A stretch of DNA of 64,000 nucleotides from the NCBI GenBank assembly GCA_958295775.1, contig CATQHC010000002.1, positions 1,077,830 to 1,141,829 on the forward strand, read 5' to 3'. Position 1 is the stretch's first letter. Every line of letters begins with the position of its first letter. The DNA is from Chloroflexota bacterium. GTDB lineage: Bacteria; Chloroflexota; UBA11872; VXOZ01. Position numbers and translations under genes: made by a program. Of the stretch, positions 34,910 to 44,004 are shown in pieces. Below the pieces are notes generated by a model. That model made no database searches. It saw only the letters and a program-made list of their open reading frames with translations, and was not told the origin of the DNA.

Positions 34910-35206
34910 ATGACGCTTGCCAATTGGCGAGACATCGCCATGCTGGTGCTCGTCATCGAAGCGCTGCTTGGCGCCATTCTCATTTTGATCCTAACCCTCT
35001 TGCTCGCGAGCATCGTGCGGCGCACGAACTTTGCCCTTCGCAACCTGCTTCGGCAGGGCCAAGTCCATGTGGCAAGACTTGCAAAACAAACTGAGGAGGC
35101 TTCGCGCGAGCAGATCGTGAGTCCGGTCGTGCGCATCCACGCGACACATGCTGGAGCGCGAGCATTCCTACAGGCCTTGGCGCGGGGCATACCGTTCCTG
35201 CACTGA
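34910..35206 (+). CDS. small membrane protein following the YtxH-like gene
   Basis: The track ORF starts at 34781, inside the YtxH-like gene. The real start is most likely the ATG at 34910 (MTLANWRDIAMLVLVIEA), with GAGG five bases upstream and just 7 bases after the YtxH stop. The 98-residue product has one long hydrophobic helix (LVLVIEALLGAILILILTLL), then an Arg/Gln-rich cytoplasmic helix. It resembles the first gene of the trio in plan but not closely in sequence. Function unknown. Confidence 0.6.
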   Translation: MTLANWRDIAMLVLVIEALLGAILILILTLLLASIVRRTNFALRNLLRQGQVHVARLAKQTEEASREQIVSPVVRIHATHAGARAFLQALARGIPFLH

Positions 35207-35419
35207 TTGACCTGCTTCAGACACCGCTCGCACAGAATCTATCTCAAACTCACCGATGCTCCTAATCGGAGGCATGAGCCTACGTTGGTAGGGCCGGTTG
35301 AATTCGCTTTCGCGAGAGTGTCGTGCGCTTGGTAAACAGAGATTCTTGCCACGAGAAGTTAGCTGCGCGCTGCCGGCGGCGGGACATGCAAGCGACCCTT
35401 GGACAGACATTCATCGCAT

Positions 35420-36136
35420 TCAGCGCCGATCCGGAAACCGGCGGCGTAACCGCCAACACAACCGAATGAACTTGAATGTCTCACCAAGATTCAGCTTCGA
35501 TTGTCCGCGACTGCGCTCAACGAACGTGATTGGCACTTCGGTTACGCGGGCATCAGGCGCCTTGGCCAATAGCTCCAAGAGCAATTTGAACCCCTCTAGG
35601 CCGAGACTTGGCAGCAGCGGCTCCACGACCTCGCGACGGAAGATTGCGAACCCGGACGTGGCGTCGCGCGCACGAACCCCAACCATCAAGTGCGCTACTT
35701 TCCCCGCAACTCGACTAATGATCTGCCGGTGCAGGGGCCACCCGAGAGTTCCACCTCCGGCCACATAGCGCGATCCGACAACGATGTCAGCATTCGCAAG
35801 CGCCGCTACTAGGACCGGCAGGTCTTGGGGCCGGTGCGAAAGGTCGGCGTCCATCATCACCCAGTAGTCCCCGCCGGCCTGCGAAAACCCGGCCGCGACT
35901 GCACTGCCGAGGCCCAGCTTGCGCGGACGTTCCAGCAGTCGGATCGCTGGGTCATCCGCAGCGGCAGCGCGTACATCCTCGGCGGTCCCGTCAGGGCTGC
36001 CATCATCCACTACGATTACTTCGTAGGCCCACGCCTCTTTTAAGGCGCCTCCAATCCCAGATAGCAGCGGCCCAATGTTCTCTCTCTCGTTATACGTGGG
36101 TATCACGATGGAGAGAGTCGCGTCTCTCTTGCTCAT
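35420..36136 (-). CDS. family 2 glycosyltransferase, polyprenyl-phosphate mannosyltransferase-like
   Basis: A GT-A fold enzyme of the dolichol-phosphate mannose synthase group, which moves a sugar from a nucleotide donor to a polyprenyl phosphate on the cytoplasmic face. Signatures are SIVIPTYNERENIGPLL, EVIVVDDGSPDGTAED, YWVMMDADLSHRPQDLP (the DAD metal motif), IVVGSRYVAGGG and SGFAIFRREVVEP. There is no C-terminal membrane anchor. The track starts at 36178; I prefer the ATG at 36136 (MSKRDATLSIVIPT), although one at 36148 is also possible. Its product could feed the GT-C-type membrane proteins at 36373, 47588 and 49974, which would use polyprenyl-linked sugars; that link is inference. Confidence 0.87.
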   Translation of the reverse strand: MSKRDATLSIVIPTYNERENIGPLLSGIGGALKEAWAYEVIVVDDGSPDGTAEDVRAAAADDPAIRLLERPRKLGLGSAVAAGFSQAGGDYWVMMDADLSHRPQDLPVLVAALANADIVVGSRYVAGGGTLGWPLHRQIISRVAGKVAHLMVGVRARDATSGFAIFRREVVEPLLPSLGLEGFKLLLELLAKAPDARVTEVPITFVERSRGQSKLNLGETFKFIRLCWRLRRRFPDRR

Positions 36137-36372
36137 GCCGACCCTCATGTCTTCTAAATGTGCACCCAAACACTCCAAGACATGGCCAATTCAGTTACCT
36201 TTTGAGGGGATCGCGAATGCGGTCTTAGAGACTGATTCACTATACCACTAGGTTGAGCTTTCGCCTGGGCCTTGTCATACTGCGTACGAGCGAATCTCCC
36301 CGAATCCCATTAGTGGCGTTCTGGCGTGTTACCCTCGGCAAGAGCAAGAAAGTATGGTAGTCTGCCTCATTC

Positions 36373-39300
36373 ATGCTTAGCATCACTGTCGATCCCTCTC
36401 TAACTCTAAACCTCTTTCGCATTCTTGCCCTGCTTCTCTGCGTCGCCGTTTCCGGATTCTTTCTCGTCTACTTCGCCTTCGGCCTCCGCGCACTGCCTTC
36501 CGCTCTCGCAATCGCCCTGCCCATCGGCTTTGCGAGTACCTTGCTCGTTACCAACCTGCTGTCCTACCCATTGGGTACCCCGCGCGCTTTCGCTTTGGGC
36601 CTGATGGCAGTCCTTGCTATTTCCAGCGTAATTGCGCTTATTCGCCGACATGGATTCATGCCTTTGCAGCCACTCTCTTGGTTGGATGGCGGCCTCTTCA
36701 TCGGCGCCAGTCTAGTGATTTTCGTCCTGAGCGTTGTGAACTATGTTGTCGCCCCAGTTTGGGAATACTCCACGCACTTTTGGCTGGCAAACACTATTCG
36801 CTTTGGAAACTTCCCCGTCATGGCGCCCGGCGCGCCTATGCTGCTTGCCGAATATCACTATGGCGGTGCCTTCCTTGCTGCCATGTTTTCCCATATCGGA
36901 AACGTAGACAGTGCCATCAGCTTCTTTATCCTGACCCCACTTATTGCCACTACTGCGTATCTCGCCGCCACTGCGGTCGCCGCAAGTATGCTGAGGAATT
37001 TCCGTCTTGGCTTACTTGCCGGGCTCTTTTTCTCTTTTTCCGCTGGACTGCCTCTTCTCCTTGGCCCGATACGCTACATCAATCTTCGTTGGTTTCCGCC
37101 GAGCTCAGCGGCGGCAGCAGACCAACTCATCGACACATTTGGGACGATGGCTCCTTTGGCTACTGGCCAGTATCCACGGTACCTCTCCGACCCTCACTTC
37201 CTCTTGGCAGGGGGGATTCTGTTGAGTGTGGTCGTTTTGACCGCACACCTAGACTCTTCTGCGCGTGAAACCAATGCTCCCCCTTCGACATGGAGCCTTT
37301 GGGTGCTGCTGGGTGCGCTCTCTGCAAGTATCGCCCTAATAGATTCACTGGTTTTCGGTCTTGGTTTCATCGGCTGGAGTGCCTACGCATTGTGGCAGAC
37401 CGTGAAAAAGCAATCACCGTCCTACTTGCGGAGTTTTGTTCTTGCCGCTGCACCCGCGGCCCTCCTCGCCACGTTTCAGGGCGGAATTCTTACCTCAACT
37501 CTCTTTTCATCCGCCTCTGGGGGTACAGGTCTAGCCACTGCTTTCGACATCTCTCTCAAACCGTTGCCTTTTGCTTTGGGACATCCATTGCTGCAGTTTG
37601 CTACTTCGCCGCCCTGGATAGCAATCTATATCATCAGTTTTGGCATTCCGCTGCTCGCAGCGCCCGCCCTATTTGTCTGGGCAATCCGATCTAAGCACTC
37701 TATTCCACTCATTTGGCTATCGGCAATGAGCATTTTTGGATTGCTCCTCCCTCACATCGTCATCTATCACTACAACACGCTCTTGCGCTGGCTGTCCTTG
37801 GGTCACACTTCGCTGGCATTTCTCCTCGGTATCGGCACATTGACGCTTGTATCCCGACTGCGTCGCCGCTGGATAGCCTGGAGTCTTTTTCTCGCCTGCG
37901 CCGCTTTGACCTTTGGCTGGCCTCTCGCTGCCTCGATTAAAAATGTCTCTATCGAGAGAACTGTGAGTTTGGGACAGAGTATAGAAGATCATTGGACCAT
38001 TTCAGCGTTGCATCGCCAAAGCGATCACATTGACTGGGTATCCGGTCGCCCCTACATATTCCTCATGGGCGCCGAAGCCCGCCAATTCCTTCGCTCTCTT
38101 CCGTCTACAGCTCGCGTACTTACCAACCGTTATCCCGAAGTGCCTTTGCTAATCCGCGGTCTCTCTCCGCATAAGAACACCGACGTCTTCTCATATACTA
38201 ACTTTCGCTATCCCAGTCCTATCTATTTCGATGCCCTCAACGCTCTCGATCCGCTCGCCCTGGAACAGTACGAAATCACGCATTTAGTGATTAACAACAA
38301 GTGGTTTGACCATACGTCACCTCAAACCCACGCTATCCTGAAGAACCCTCGCTACTTTTCACTACTCTTTTCAGATGAAGACAGCCATGGAGGCTTTGCC
38401 TGGCATCACGTTTACCGAGTCCTTCCCGCCTTCTTTGACCATCATCCCAACACCTCCCAGGACCTCTTGCGGAGCCTCCCTAGCCTCATCCCTCAAGATG
38501 CCTCGGTCTATGTCTCGCCCGCAATTCCTCGAGACCTCCGGTGGGCTCTCCTCTATTCCCTTCGTGAACGACAGGTTGCAAGCGCGGCGACCCTCGACAA
38601 CCACGTCAACGTGAACGTCTCAGTCTCCGAGCCCCAACCAACCGACCACTACGACTTCGCGCTCCTCATCGACGATCCTCCAGGGGAGCGCTGGCTCAAC
38701 TGGGTGTTTACCCCTCAGGACCTCCCCGCTGCCTGGGGCATCCACCCTTCGCAACGCATTTGGCATGCGCTTGGCGTTGGTCTCTATGCCCTTGACGGCA
38801 GGGATTGCCCCAATCGCGCCATCGCCAGTGCGCCCTCCGCATGGCATATCCCCGCACGCACGGCGTCTACGTTGGACCTCACGTGTTTGCACGCTGAAGA
38901 TACAGAGGCTCAGAGTTCCGACTCACTCCTGCTGACAATTCTCGCTCCTACCGCTTCACAGGTGGAGATCACTGCTGGCGGGCTTTCAAGTACCTACGAA
39001 TTAGAGTCCGGTGCGACCCTCATCCCCTTTAGTGCATCGGGCCCTCAGCAGGTCACTCTCACTGCGACCGACGCAATCTGGGTGCGCGCGCAGCGCGTGG
39101 CGCCAACCAGTGATGCGCTACGCACAGGAATCCCTGCACTGCACATCATCCCGACCTTCAGCAATGACAAGCTCGAAGTCGACGTGCGCTTCTACGGCAA
39201 ACGCACGAATCCGCTGGAGAATCAAGTAGTTTGGGATGTCATCAAGCAGCGACGAGTCTACGGCCATTGGTGGCATTGGGATTCGCCGTTTCGAGTGGGC

Positions 39301-39600
39301 GCGTGGCGGCTCATGCAGCCACAGCCCCCGGACCATGGCAGCCACTTCTCATTCCTCTTGGACTTTACAACTCTGGAAAACAGCCTCACTGTAAACGGCC
39401 AACCGGCGCGTGCGCCAAGAGAAGTGTATCTCCCAGAAAATCCAGGTGAACCGTATGTCCTGTACTTCACACTGTTTCGCCCGGCCGCGCGCGTGCAGAG
39501 CCTACCGGTGGCGTGGATTACCTATGCCCCGGACCAAGACCCTGAAGTGCTCCTCGCCCCACGCTTCATCTTGCTCGACCAAGCCCCTCTCCAGGAGTAG
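36373..39600 (+). CDS. large multi-span membrane protein, GT-C/DUF2298-like plan
   Basis: A 1075-residue protein: roughly 12 membrane helices in residues 12-520, then a soluble, probably extracellular, region (about 540-1075) ending in beta-rich segments. An extracytoplasmic loop early in the chain reads EYSTHFWLANTIRFGNFP then EYHYGGAFLAAMF. This mirrors the acidic and aromatic loop of the DUF2298 protein at 47588 (DAWAAGLSINYYYFGYL) and suggests a GT-C type glycosyltransferase plan. Start context is poor, with no clear ribosome binding site. The coding strand is strongly pyrimidine-rich compared with neighbouring genes, a sign of different origin or expression. The function is unknown beyond likely envelope sugar or lipid work. 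Confidence 0.7.
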   Translation: MLSITVDPSLTLNLFRILALLLCVAVSGFFLVYFAFGLRALPSALAIALPIGFASTLLVTNLLSYPLGTPRAFALGLMAVLAISSVIALIRRHGFMPLQPLSWLDGGLFIGASLVIFVLSVVNYVVAPVWEYSTHFWLANTIRFGNFPVMAPGAPMLLAEYHYGGAFLAAMFSHIGNVDSAISFFILTPLIATTAYLAATAVAASMLRNFRLGLLAGLFFSFSAGLPLLLGPIRYINLRWFPPSSAAAADQLIDTFGTMAPLATGQYPRYLSDPHFLLAGGILLSVVVLTAHLDSSARETNAPPSTWSLWVLLGALSASIALIDSLVFGLGFIGWSAYALWQTVKKQSPSYLRSFVLAAAPAALLATFQGGILTSTLFSSASGGTGLATAFDISLKPLPFALGHPLLQFATSPPWIAIYIISFGIPLLAAPALFVWAIRSKHSIPLIWLSAMSIFGLLLPHIVIYHYNTLLRWLSLGHTSLAFLLGIGTLTLVSRLRRRWIAWSLFLACAALTFGWPLAASIKNVSIERTVSLGQSIEDHWTISALHRQSDHIDWVSGRPYIFLMGAEARQFLRSLPSTARVLTNRYPEVPLLIRGLSPHKNTDVFSYTNFRYPSPIYFDALNALDPLALEQYEITHLVINNKWFDHTSPQTHAILKNPRYFSLLFSDEDSHGGFAWHHVYRVLPAFFDHHPNTSQDLLRSLPSLIPQDASVYVSPAIPRDLRWALLYSLRERQVASAATLDNHVNVNVSVSEPQPTDHYDFALLIDDPPGERWLNWVFTPQDLPAAWGIHPSQRIWHALGVGLYALDGRDCPNRAIASAPSAWHIPARTASTLDLTCLHAEDTEAQSSDSLLLTILAPTASQVEITAGGLSSTYELESGATLIPFSASGPQQVTLTATDAIWVRAQRVAPTSDALRTGIPALHIIPTFSNDKLEVDVRFYGKRTNPLENQVVWDVIKQRRVYGHWWHWDSPFRVGAWRLMQPQPPDHGSHFSFLLDFTTLENSLTVNGQPARAPREVYLPENPGEPYVLYFTLFRPAARVQSLPVAWITYAPDQDPEVLLAPRFILLDQAPLQE

Positions 39601-40044
39601 TGCACGACGTCGTTTCACAGTAGGGCTGTGCCCTGACCCAGCCTGCTATACGGCAATAATATGGCCACGCCGCGAATCGCCCTTTCGATTCGACAAAGTA
39701 AGGTGAAGCAACTGTGCATTCCCACGCTCGCTGACAGAGACTGGCAACCAGTTCTGTTGCCACTGCGTGGGCGCGGTGCGCATGTCCGTAAATTGGGGGC
39801 AGAATGCTAGGCAGGAGACTGACGGCCCGAAGCGTCCCAGTTTGCGATACACAATGCCTGGCCGCACAGAACAGCAAGGCCTGCCCAAATGCATTGGGGA
39901 CTTTGAAAGGAGAGGGGCACTGGGATTCTCAAACTCAGCAGGCTTGACCCGAGCAATGTTCTCAAATGAAGAAGGAAATGCGAACCCAAGTGCAGGCGAT
40001 TCAATCGTCCACACCACTCACCTACCGCACCACTCAACAACCCT
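39601..40044. other. convergent intergenic region
   Basis: Between the 3' ends of the large membrane protein and the flavoprotein gene. I find no gene, clear terminator hairpin or member of the palindrome families in these 444 bases; short ORFs here lack ribosome binding sites. Confidence 0.4.
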
Positions 40045-41427
40045 TTAAGAGAGCTTGTTATAGGCATCGAGCGCCGCCACCTTGTAGCACTCGGCCAGTG
40101 TTGGGTAGTTGAAGACGTTTTCTACAAAGAAATCGAGTGTGCCGCCAAGCGCCATCGCAGTTTGGCCAATGTGGACCAGCTCGGAGGCCCCAGTGCCGAG
40201 CAAGTGGACGCCGAGGATGGTTCTGTCGTCCGCGTGCACGAGCAGTTTCACCAGACCATTAGGGTCACCGATGATCTGTCCCCGCGCAATTTCGCGGTAA
40301 CGGGCGACGCCGATTTCATAGGGGATCCCTGCCTCGCTCAGTTCCTTTTCCGTTCGCCCCACCATCGACGTTTCAGGGATCGTATAGATGCCATACGGGA
40401 AGAGGTTTGAATTGAACGAGCCGCCTTCGCCAAAGGCATGCCGTGCAGCCAGCCTACCTTGCTCCATAGAAGATGCGGCCAAGGCCGGAAAGCCGATCAC
40501 GTCGCCGCACGCGTAAATGTGGGGCACTTCGGTTTGGAAGCGTTCATTAACCTTTAGTCGACCCCGCTTGTCCGCCTCAAGGCCGGCCGCAGCGAGGTTT
40601 AGCATGTCGGTGTTGCCCTGGCGGCCACCGGCGTAGAGCAGATAATCGGCCATAATGGTCTTGCGGCTCCGCGTGCGAGCGACAATGCGATGGCCCTCGT
40701 CAATTACTCCAGCGACTTCTTCCCGAAATCTAAACGTTATTCCGGCTTCGCGCATGTGGTAAGAGAGCGCCTCACGAATCTCTTCGTCAATAAAATCCAG
40801 CATCTCGTCACGTTGTTCGATGAGGGTTATGTCCACGCCTAGCGCCCCAAAGATGCACGCATACTCTACGCCGATAACGCCGGCGCCAACGATAGCAAGA
40901 CGTTTGGGGATTTCCCGGAGCATATACACGCCATCGGTATCAATGATCGTTTTCCCATTAAAGGGCACCATCGCGGAGCGGGCCGGACGACTGCCTGTCG
41001 CCACGATCACAAAGTCCGCTTCAATTTCCTCCACCCGTCCTTCCTCCAATTTGACGGCAACTTGGTGGGGGCTGATAAATTCCGCGCTCCCGTAGAGCGG
41101 CATTACACCATTGCGAGACAGTTGGACCTCAAGCACATCGGTTTCGTTCTTGATCACGTGCTCACAGCGAAACATCAAATCGGCAATGGTAATGTTTTCT
41201 TTTACTGTGTACGTAATCCCGTAGATGTTTCTTTCAAAGAAGCCGGTAAGGTAGAGTACCGCCTGACGCAACGTCTTGCTGGGAATAGAGCCGGCATTCA
41301 CCAAGTTCCCGCCAACAAAGCGGCGGCGCTCAATTGCCACAACCGACTTGCCCAGCTTCGCAGCTTGAATGGCAGCGCGATGACCCGCTGGGCCGGTGCC
41401 GATGACAAGCAAGTCTACCTTCCGCAT
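40045..41427 (-). CDS. sthA: SthA-like soluble NAD(P)+ transhydrogenase family flavoprotein
   Basis: A member of the pyridine nucleotide-disulfide oxidoreductase family with FAD motif LLVIGTGPAGHRAAIQAAKLG, NAD motif LAIVGAGVIGVEYACIFGALG and ACGDVIGFPALA near the flavin. At the redox-active position it reads GGNLVNAGSIPSKTLR: neither Cys of the CxxxxC pair is present. E. coli SthA already lacks one, so disulfide chemistry is excluded and hydride transfer between NADPH and NAD+ is the likely activity. The C-terminal ending NYPTLAECYKVAALDAYNKL is typical of SthA rather than lipoamide dehydrogenase. It would balance NADPH and NADH in the cytoplasm. AGG lies six bases before the ATG. It is transcribed alone. 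Confidence 0.85.
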   Translation of the reverse strand: MRKVDLLVIGTGPAGHRAAIQAAKLGKSVVAIERRRFVGGNLVNAGSIPSKTLRQAVLYLTGFFERNIYGITYTVKENITIADLMFRCEHVIKNETDVLEVQLSRNGVMPLYGSAEFISPHQVAVKLEEGRVEEIEADFVIVATGSRPARSAMVPFNGKTIIDTDGVYMLREIPKRLAIVGAGVIGVEYACIFGALGVDITLIEQRDEMLDFIDEEIREALSYHMREAGITFRFREEVAGVIDEGHRIVARTRSRKTIMADYLLYAGGRQGNTDMLNLAAAGLEADKRGRLKVNERFQTEVPHIYACGDVIGFPALAASSMEQGRLAARHAFGEGGSFNSNLFPYGIYTIPETSMVGRTEKELSEAGIPYEIGVARYREIARGQIIGDPNGLVKLLVHADDRTILGVHLLGTGASELVHIGQTAMALGGTLDFFVENVFNYPTLAECYKVAALDAYNKLS

Positions 41428-42421
41428 TTCAACCTACTCTTTGCGAAAACGAATTCTCATATCACTCTTGGTAGCCCGTGCACGCTTTGGTGGCACATGC
41501 TACCAAACAACGCCATCCATGCCCCATTGTCTGCTCCATTACCCATGCGACTGGCACGCAATTGGGATTCGCGTTCGTCAGCCAGGCTCACTCAACCATC
41601 AGTATACTCTCTCTGCCCGCGGGCGCAGCCTCCAAAGCATCCACTCTGGGATCATTAACTTATCGATAGAGAATTTAGACTACTGTTCTCGCGACACTTC
41701 GCAGTGCTGTCCACATGGCAAAGAGGTCAAGTCTCCAGCGTGCCAGGCAACTTGCGTTCCCCAGCCGTGCTCCCCAACGTATTTCGCCAGCCACCTACGA
41801 GCACCTAGCTTGGCGAATGCAGGGAGAGTCAGCTCAGGACTGGGACTAGGGATAGCCCGGTACAGTAGCCGCCAATGCACTCTTGTGCTAGACTAAATGA
41901 AGCCTCGCTAGCAAATGCCCGCTGCTTTTGCTATACTTCAATGAACTCGCATTTCCCCCGCTCAAGGACTACGTCCTGATTCACGCATCCCAAGCCGGTT
42001 CCGGCGCCCCGCTTCTTCGCTGTATTATCTCGCTACTGCCATGCAGAGACCCGGAATTGGATACCCTCGTCGCGCAAGGTTCGAGCATCCAGTCTACGGA
42101 AGACTCTGCAAGGAGCTGTCGAGGGAGTGTCGGCCCAACGCCTCAAAAAGCTCGATGTTTATCCGAATTCCGCCTCTAGATATTTCGACAGAGTGAGATT
42201 CCAAGACTTTTCAAGACCTTCTCTTCTTTCATACTTAATTATTCTCAGCTAGACTTCCGCGCCTACGCCCAATTTCCGACCGCATTCGTCTCCACTTCTC
42301 GAGTTCATTCCGTTTTCAAGAGACCGCTTTCTGTCTGCGCAATTCTTTCATCACTGTTCGTTCTCGACTCATCCTGGTAAAGACCGCCCTAACAGACTCG
42401 TTGTAGTGTAAGGTGCTACCC
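41428..42421. other. long intergenic region without recognised features
   Basis: The largest unexplained gap, 994 bases between divergent genes, and more AT-rich than its surroundings. Track ORFs (for example 41396-41896 and 41928-42179) lack ribosome binding sites and have Ser/Cys/Arg-rich composition unlike local proteins. A GGTTCGAGC near 42079 resembles a tRNA T-loop but has no matching stem. It may hold promoters, a small RNA or a decayed gene; I cannot support any. Confidence 0.4.
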
Positions 42422-43138
42422 ATGAATTCAAGCCATCTCGATCGTCCTACACTTGAAGCGGAACAGCTTGGGTTCCCGCCCTACTTCGAGAAAGTAGCGC
42501 TCTTCATGGACCTGGGCAACCTCTACTTTGCGGCGCGCAAGCTGAACATCCGAGTCGACTACACGCGCATGGTTGAGGTCCTTACGAAGGGCCGGCGCCT
42601 GTTACGTTCATTTGCATACGCCGGCGTGGACCCGCAAAATCCTGAGTCCCAAGGCTATTTAACCTGGATGAAGCGGCACGGCTTTCGCGTTGTAACTAAG
42701 CACCTGCGTCGTTTCCCTGACGGTACCGTCAAAGCCAATCTCGATGTCGAACTCGCCATCGACATGCTGATGATTGCGCCGCACATCGATACGGCGGTCT
42801 TGGTTTCGGGAGACGGGGACTTCGTCCGACTGGTTGAGGCGGTACAATTCAAGGGAGTGCGGGTAGAAGTTGTGGGACTAGCGGAGATGACGGCCATGGC
42901 GCTCATTGACGTTGCCGACACTTTTACGGAGCTCTCGGAGTTGGTTCCAATCATCCAAATGCCGCATCCCCCCAACGGCACCCGCGATGCCGCTCCCAAA
43001 AATGCCGTAGCTGCGACTTTGCCCCACACAAGCTCAGACTCATTCGTTGCCTACGACACGCCCGCTGACTCAGAGGCCGGTGTACAAGGCCAGCGCGACA
43101 ACCAACGCTTTTCTCGCCCAAGCTACGAGGGGAAGTAG
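42422..43138 (+). CDS. NYN domain (LabA/DUF88-type) protein
   Basis: A PIN-like NYN fold protein, probably an RNA-binding nuclease. The acidic site residues are visible: Asp in ALFMDLGNLYFAARK, Asp/Glu in NLDVELAIDMLM, and the SGDGDFVRLVEAVQ motif. GVRVEVVGLAEMTAMALIDVADTFTEL completes the domain by about residue 185. A Pro/Ser-rich tail of about 55 residues follows, probably disordered. The track begins at GTG 42413; I choose the ATG at 42422 because AAGG lies about eight bases before it. It starts a tight three-gene run with a TIM-barrel protein and a glycosidase-like lipoprotein, an unusual set of partners. Confidence 0.8.
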   Translation: MNSSHLDRPTLEAEQLGFPPYFEKVALFMDLGNLYFAARKLNIRVDYTRMVEVLTKGRRLLRSFAYAGVDPQNPESQGYLTWMKRHGFRVVTKHLRRFPDGTVKANLDVELAIDMLMIAPHIDTAVLVSGDGDFVRLVEAVQFKGVRVEVVGLAEMTAMALIDVADTFTELSELVPIIQMPHPPNGTRDAAPKNAVAATLPHTSSDSFVAYDTPADSEAGVQGQRDNQRFSRPSYEGK

Positions 43139-43141
43139 CAA

Positions 43142-43990
43142 GTGGACCCGCCGCTCACCTGCGCTCCAGGGCTGTGGAAAGAAGCGCCCCTTGAGGAGAT
43201 CGCAGAGGACTGCAGCGCCGCTCAGTTTAGTGGCATTGAGCGACGTGGCGCGGCCCTCTCTCAATTGCTGGCACAACTGGACGTTCTCGCCGAATCCGGT
43301 CTAGCCCTATCCGCTCTTACGCTGCATGAGCCCTGGTATGACCGCGAGATAACGTCAAACCATCGTCCCCCGCTACCGCAACTGCTCGATGGCCTGGCGG
43401 CACTGAATCCCGACCATTGCGTTCTCTCCATCCCCGGGTCAAACGAGCGCATGTCCACGGCCGGTTGGCCGAACGCAATTCGCTACGATTCACTCACCGC
43501 GAGTGATCATGCGATTTTGGTCGAAACCGTGCAGAGCGTCGCTGATATGATTCGCTCGATTGGTGTGCAAGTGGCGTTTCGACCGCGCCTCGCCTCTTTT
43601 ATCGAGACCGAGGAAGAAATGGAACGTTTCCTTGAAGAAACGGACCCGGAGATCGTCCATCTCGCCCTGGACTTCGGTCATCTTGCACTGATGGAAATAG
43701 ATATCATGCCTTTGATCGATCGTCATGGCGCGCGTATCAGCTATTGTTATGTGCGTGATATCGACGACCGGTTGGCAAGCCAACTCCACATAGGGATGCT
43801 TGGATTGCCAAGCGCGGCGGGTGCGGGGCTCTTTCTCCCACCGGGACAAGGAAGCGCACCGATTCGCAAACCGTTGAATCGCTTGCTTGATGCGGGACTC
43901 TGTCAGTGGTACGCTCTTGACCTACAGCCAGACACTGTTGACCCACGTGAAGCACTGCGAATGACACATGATTACCTGCAAGAGAGTTAG
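43142..43990 (+). CDS. xylose-isomerase-like TIM-barrel protein
   Basis: This 282-residue protein has the pattern of sugar-phosphate isomerase/epimerase or AP-endonuclease-2 fold proteins. Strands carry LSALTLHEPW, VQVAFRPRLASFIETEEEME and EIVHLALDFGHLALMEID, followed by YCYVRDID. The Glu (IETEEE), Asp/His (DFGH) and later Asp positions match metal ligands of IolE-like members, but the first barrel strands are poorly conserved, so activity is uncertain. GTG start 3 bases after the NYN stop indicates an operon. It might act on a keto-sugar or inosose; no partner dehydrogenase is nearby. Confidence 0.65.
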   Translation: MDPPLTCAPGLWKEAPLEEIAEDCSAAQFSGIERRGAALSQLLAQLDVLAESGLALSALTLHEPWYDREITSNHRPPLPQLLDGLAALNPDHCVLSIPGSNERMSTAGWPNAIRYDSLTASDHAILVETVQSVADMIRSIGVQVAFRPRLASFIETEEEMERFLEETDPEIVHLALDFGHLALMEIDIMPLIDRHGARISYCYVRDIDDRLASQLHIGMLGLPSAAGAGLFLPPGQGSAPIRKPLNRLLDAGLCQWYALDLQPDTVDPREALRMTHDYLQES

Positions 43991-44004
43991 GAGGGCAATT
44001 TTTG

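Noticed and set aside
30467-35206. Idea that the DUF58/transglutaminase-like run is a defence system
   Set aside because: All recognisable domains are envelope-type, the effector-like Cys is missing, and no nuclease, NTPase or sensor gene is in the run.
42070-42095. tRNA T-loop-like GGTTCGAGC
   Set aside because: The flanking bases do not form the T stem, and no acceptor, D or anticodon arms can be placed around it.
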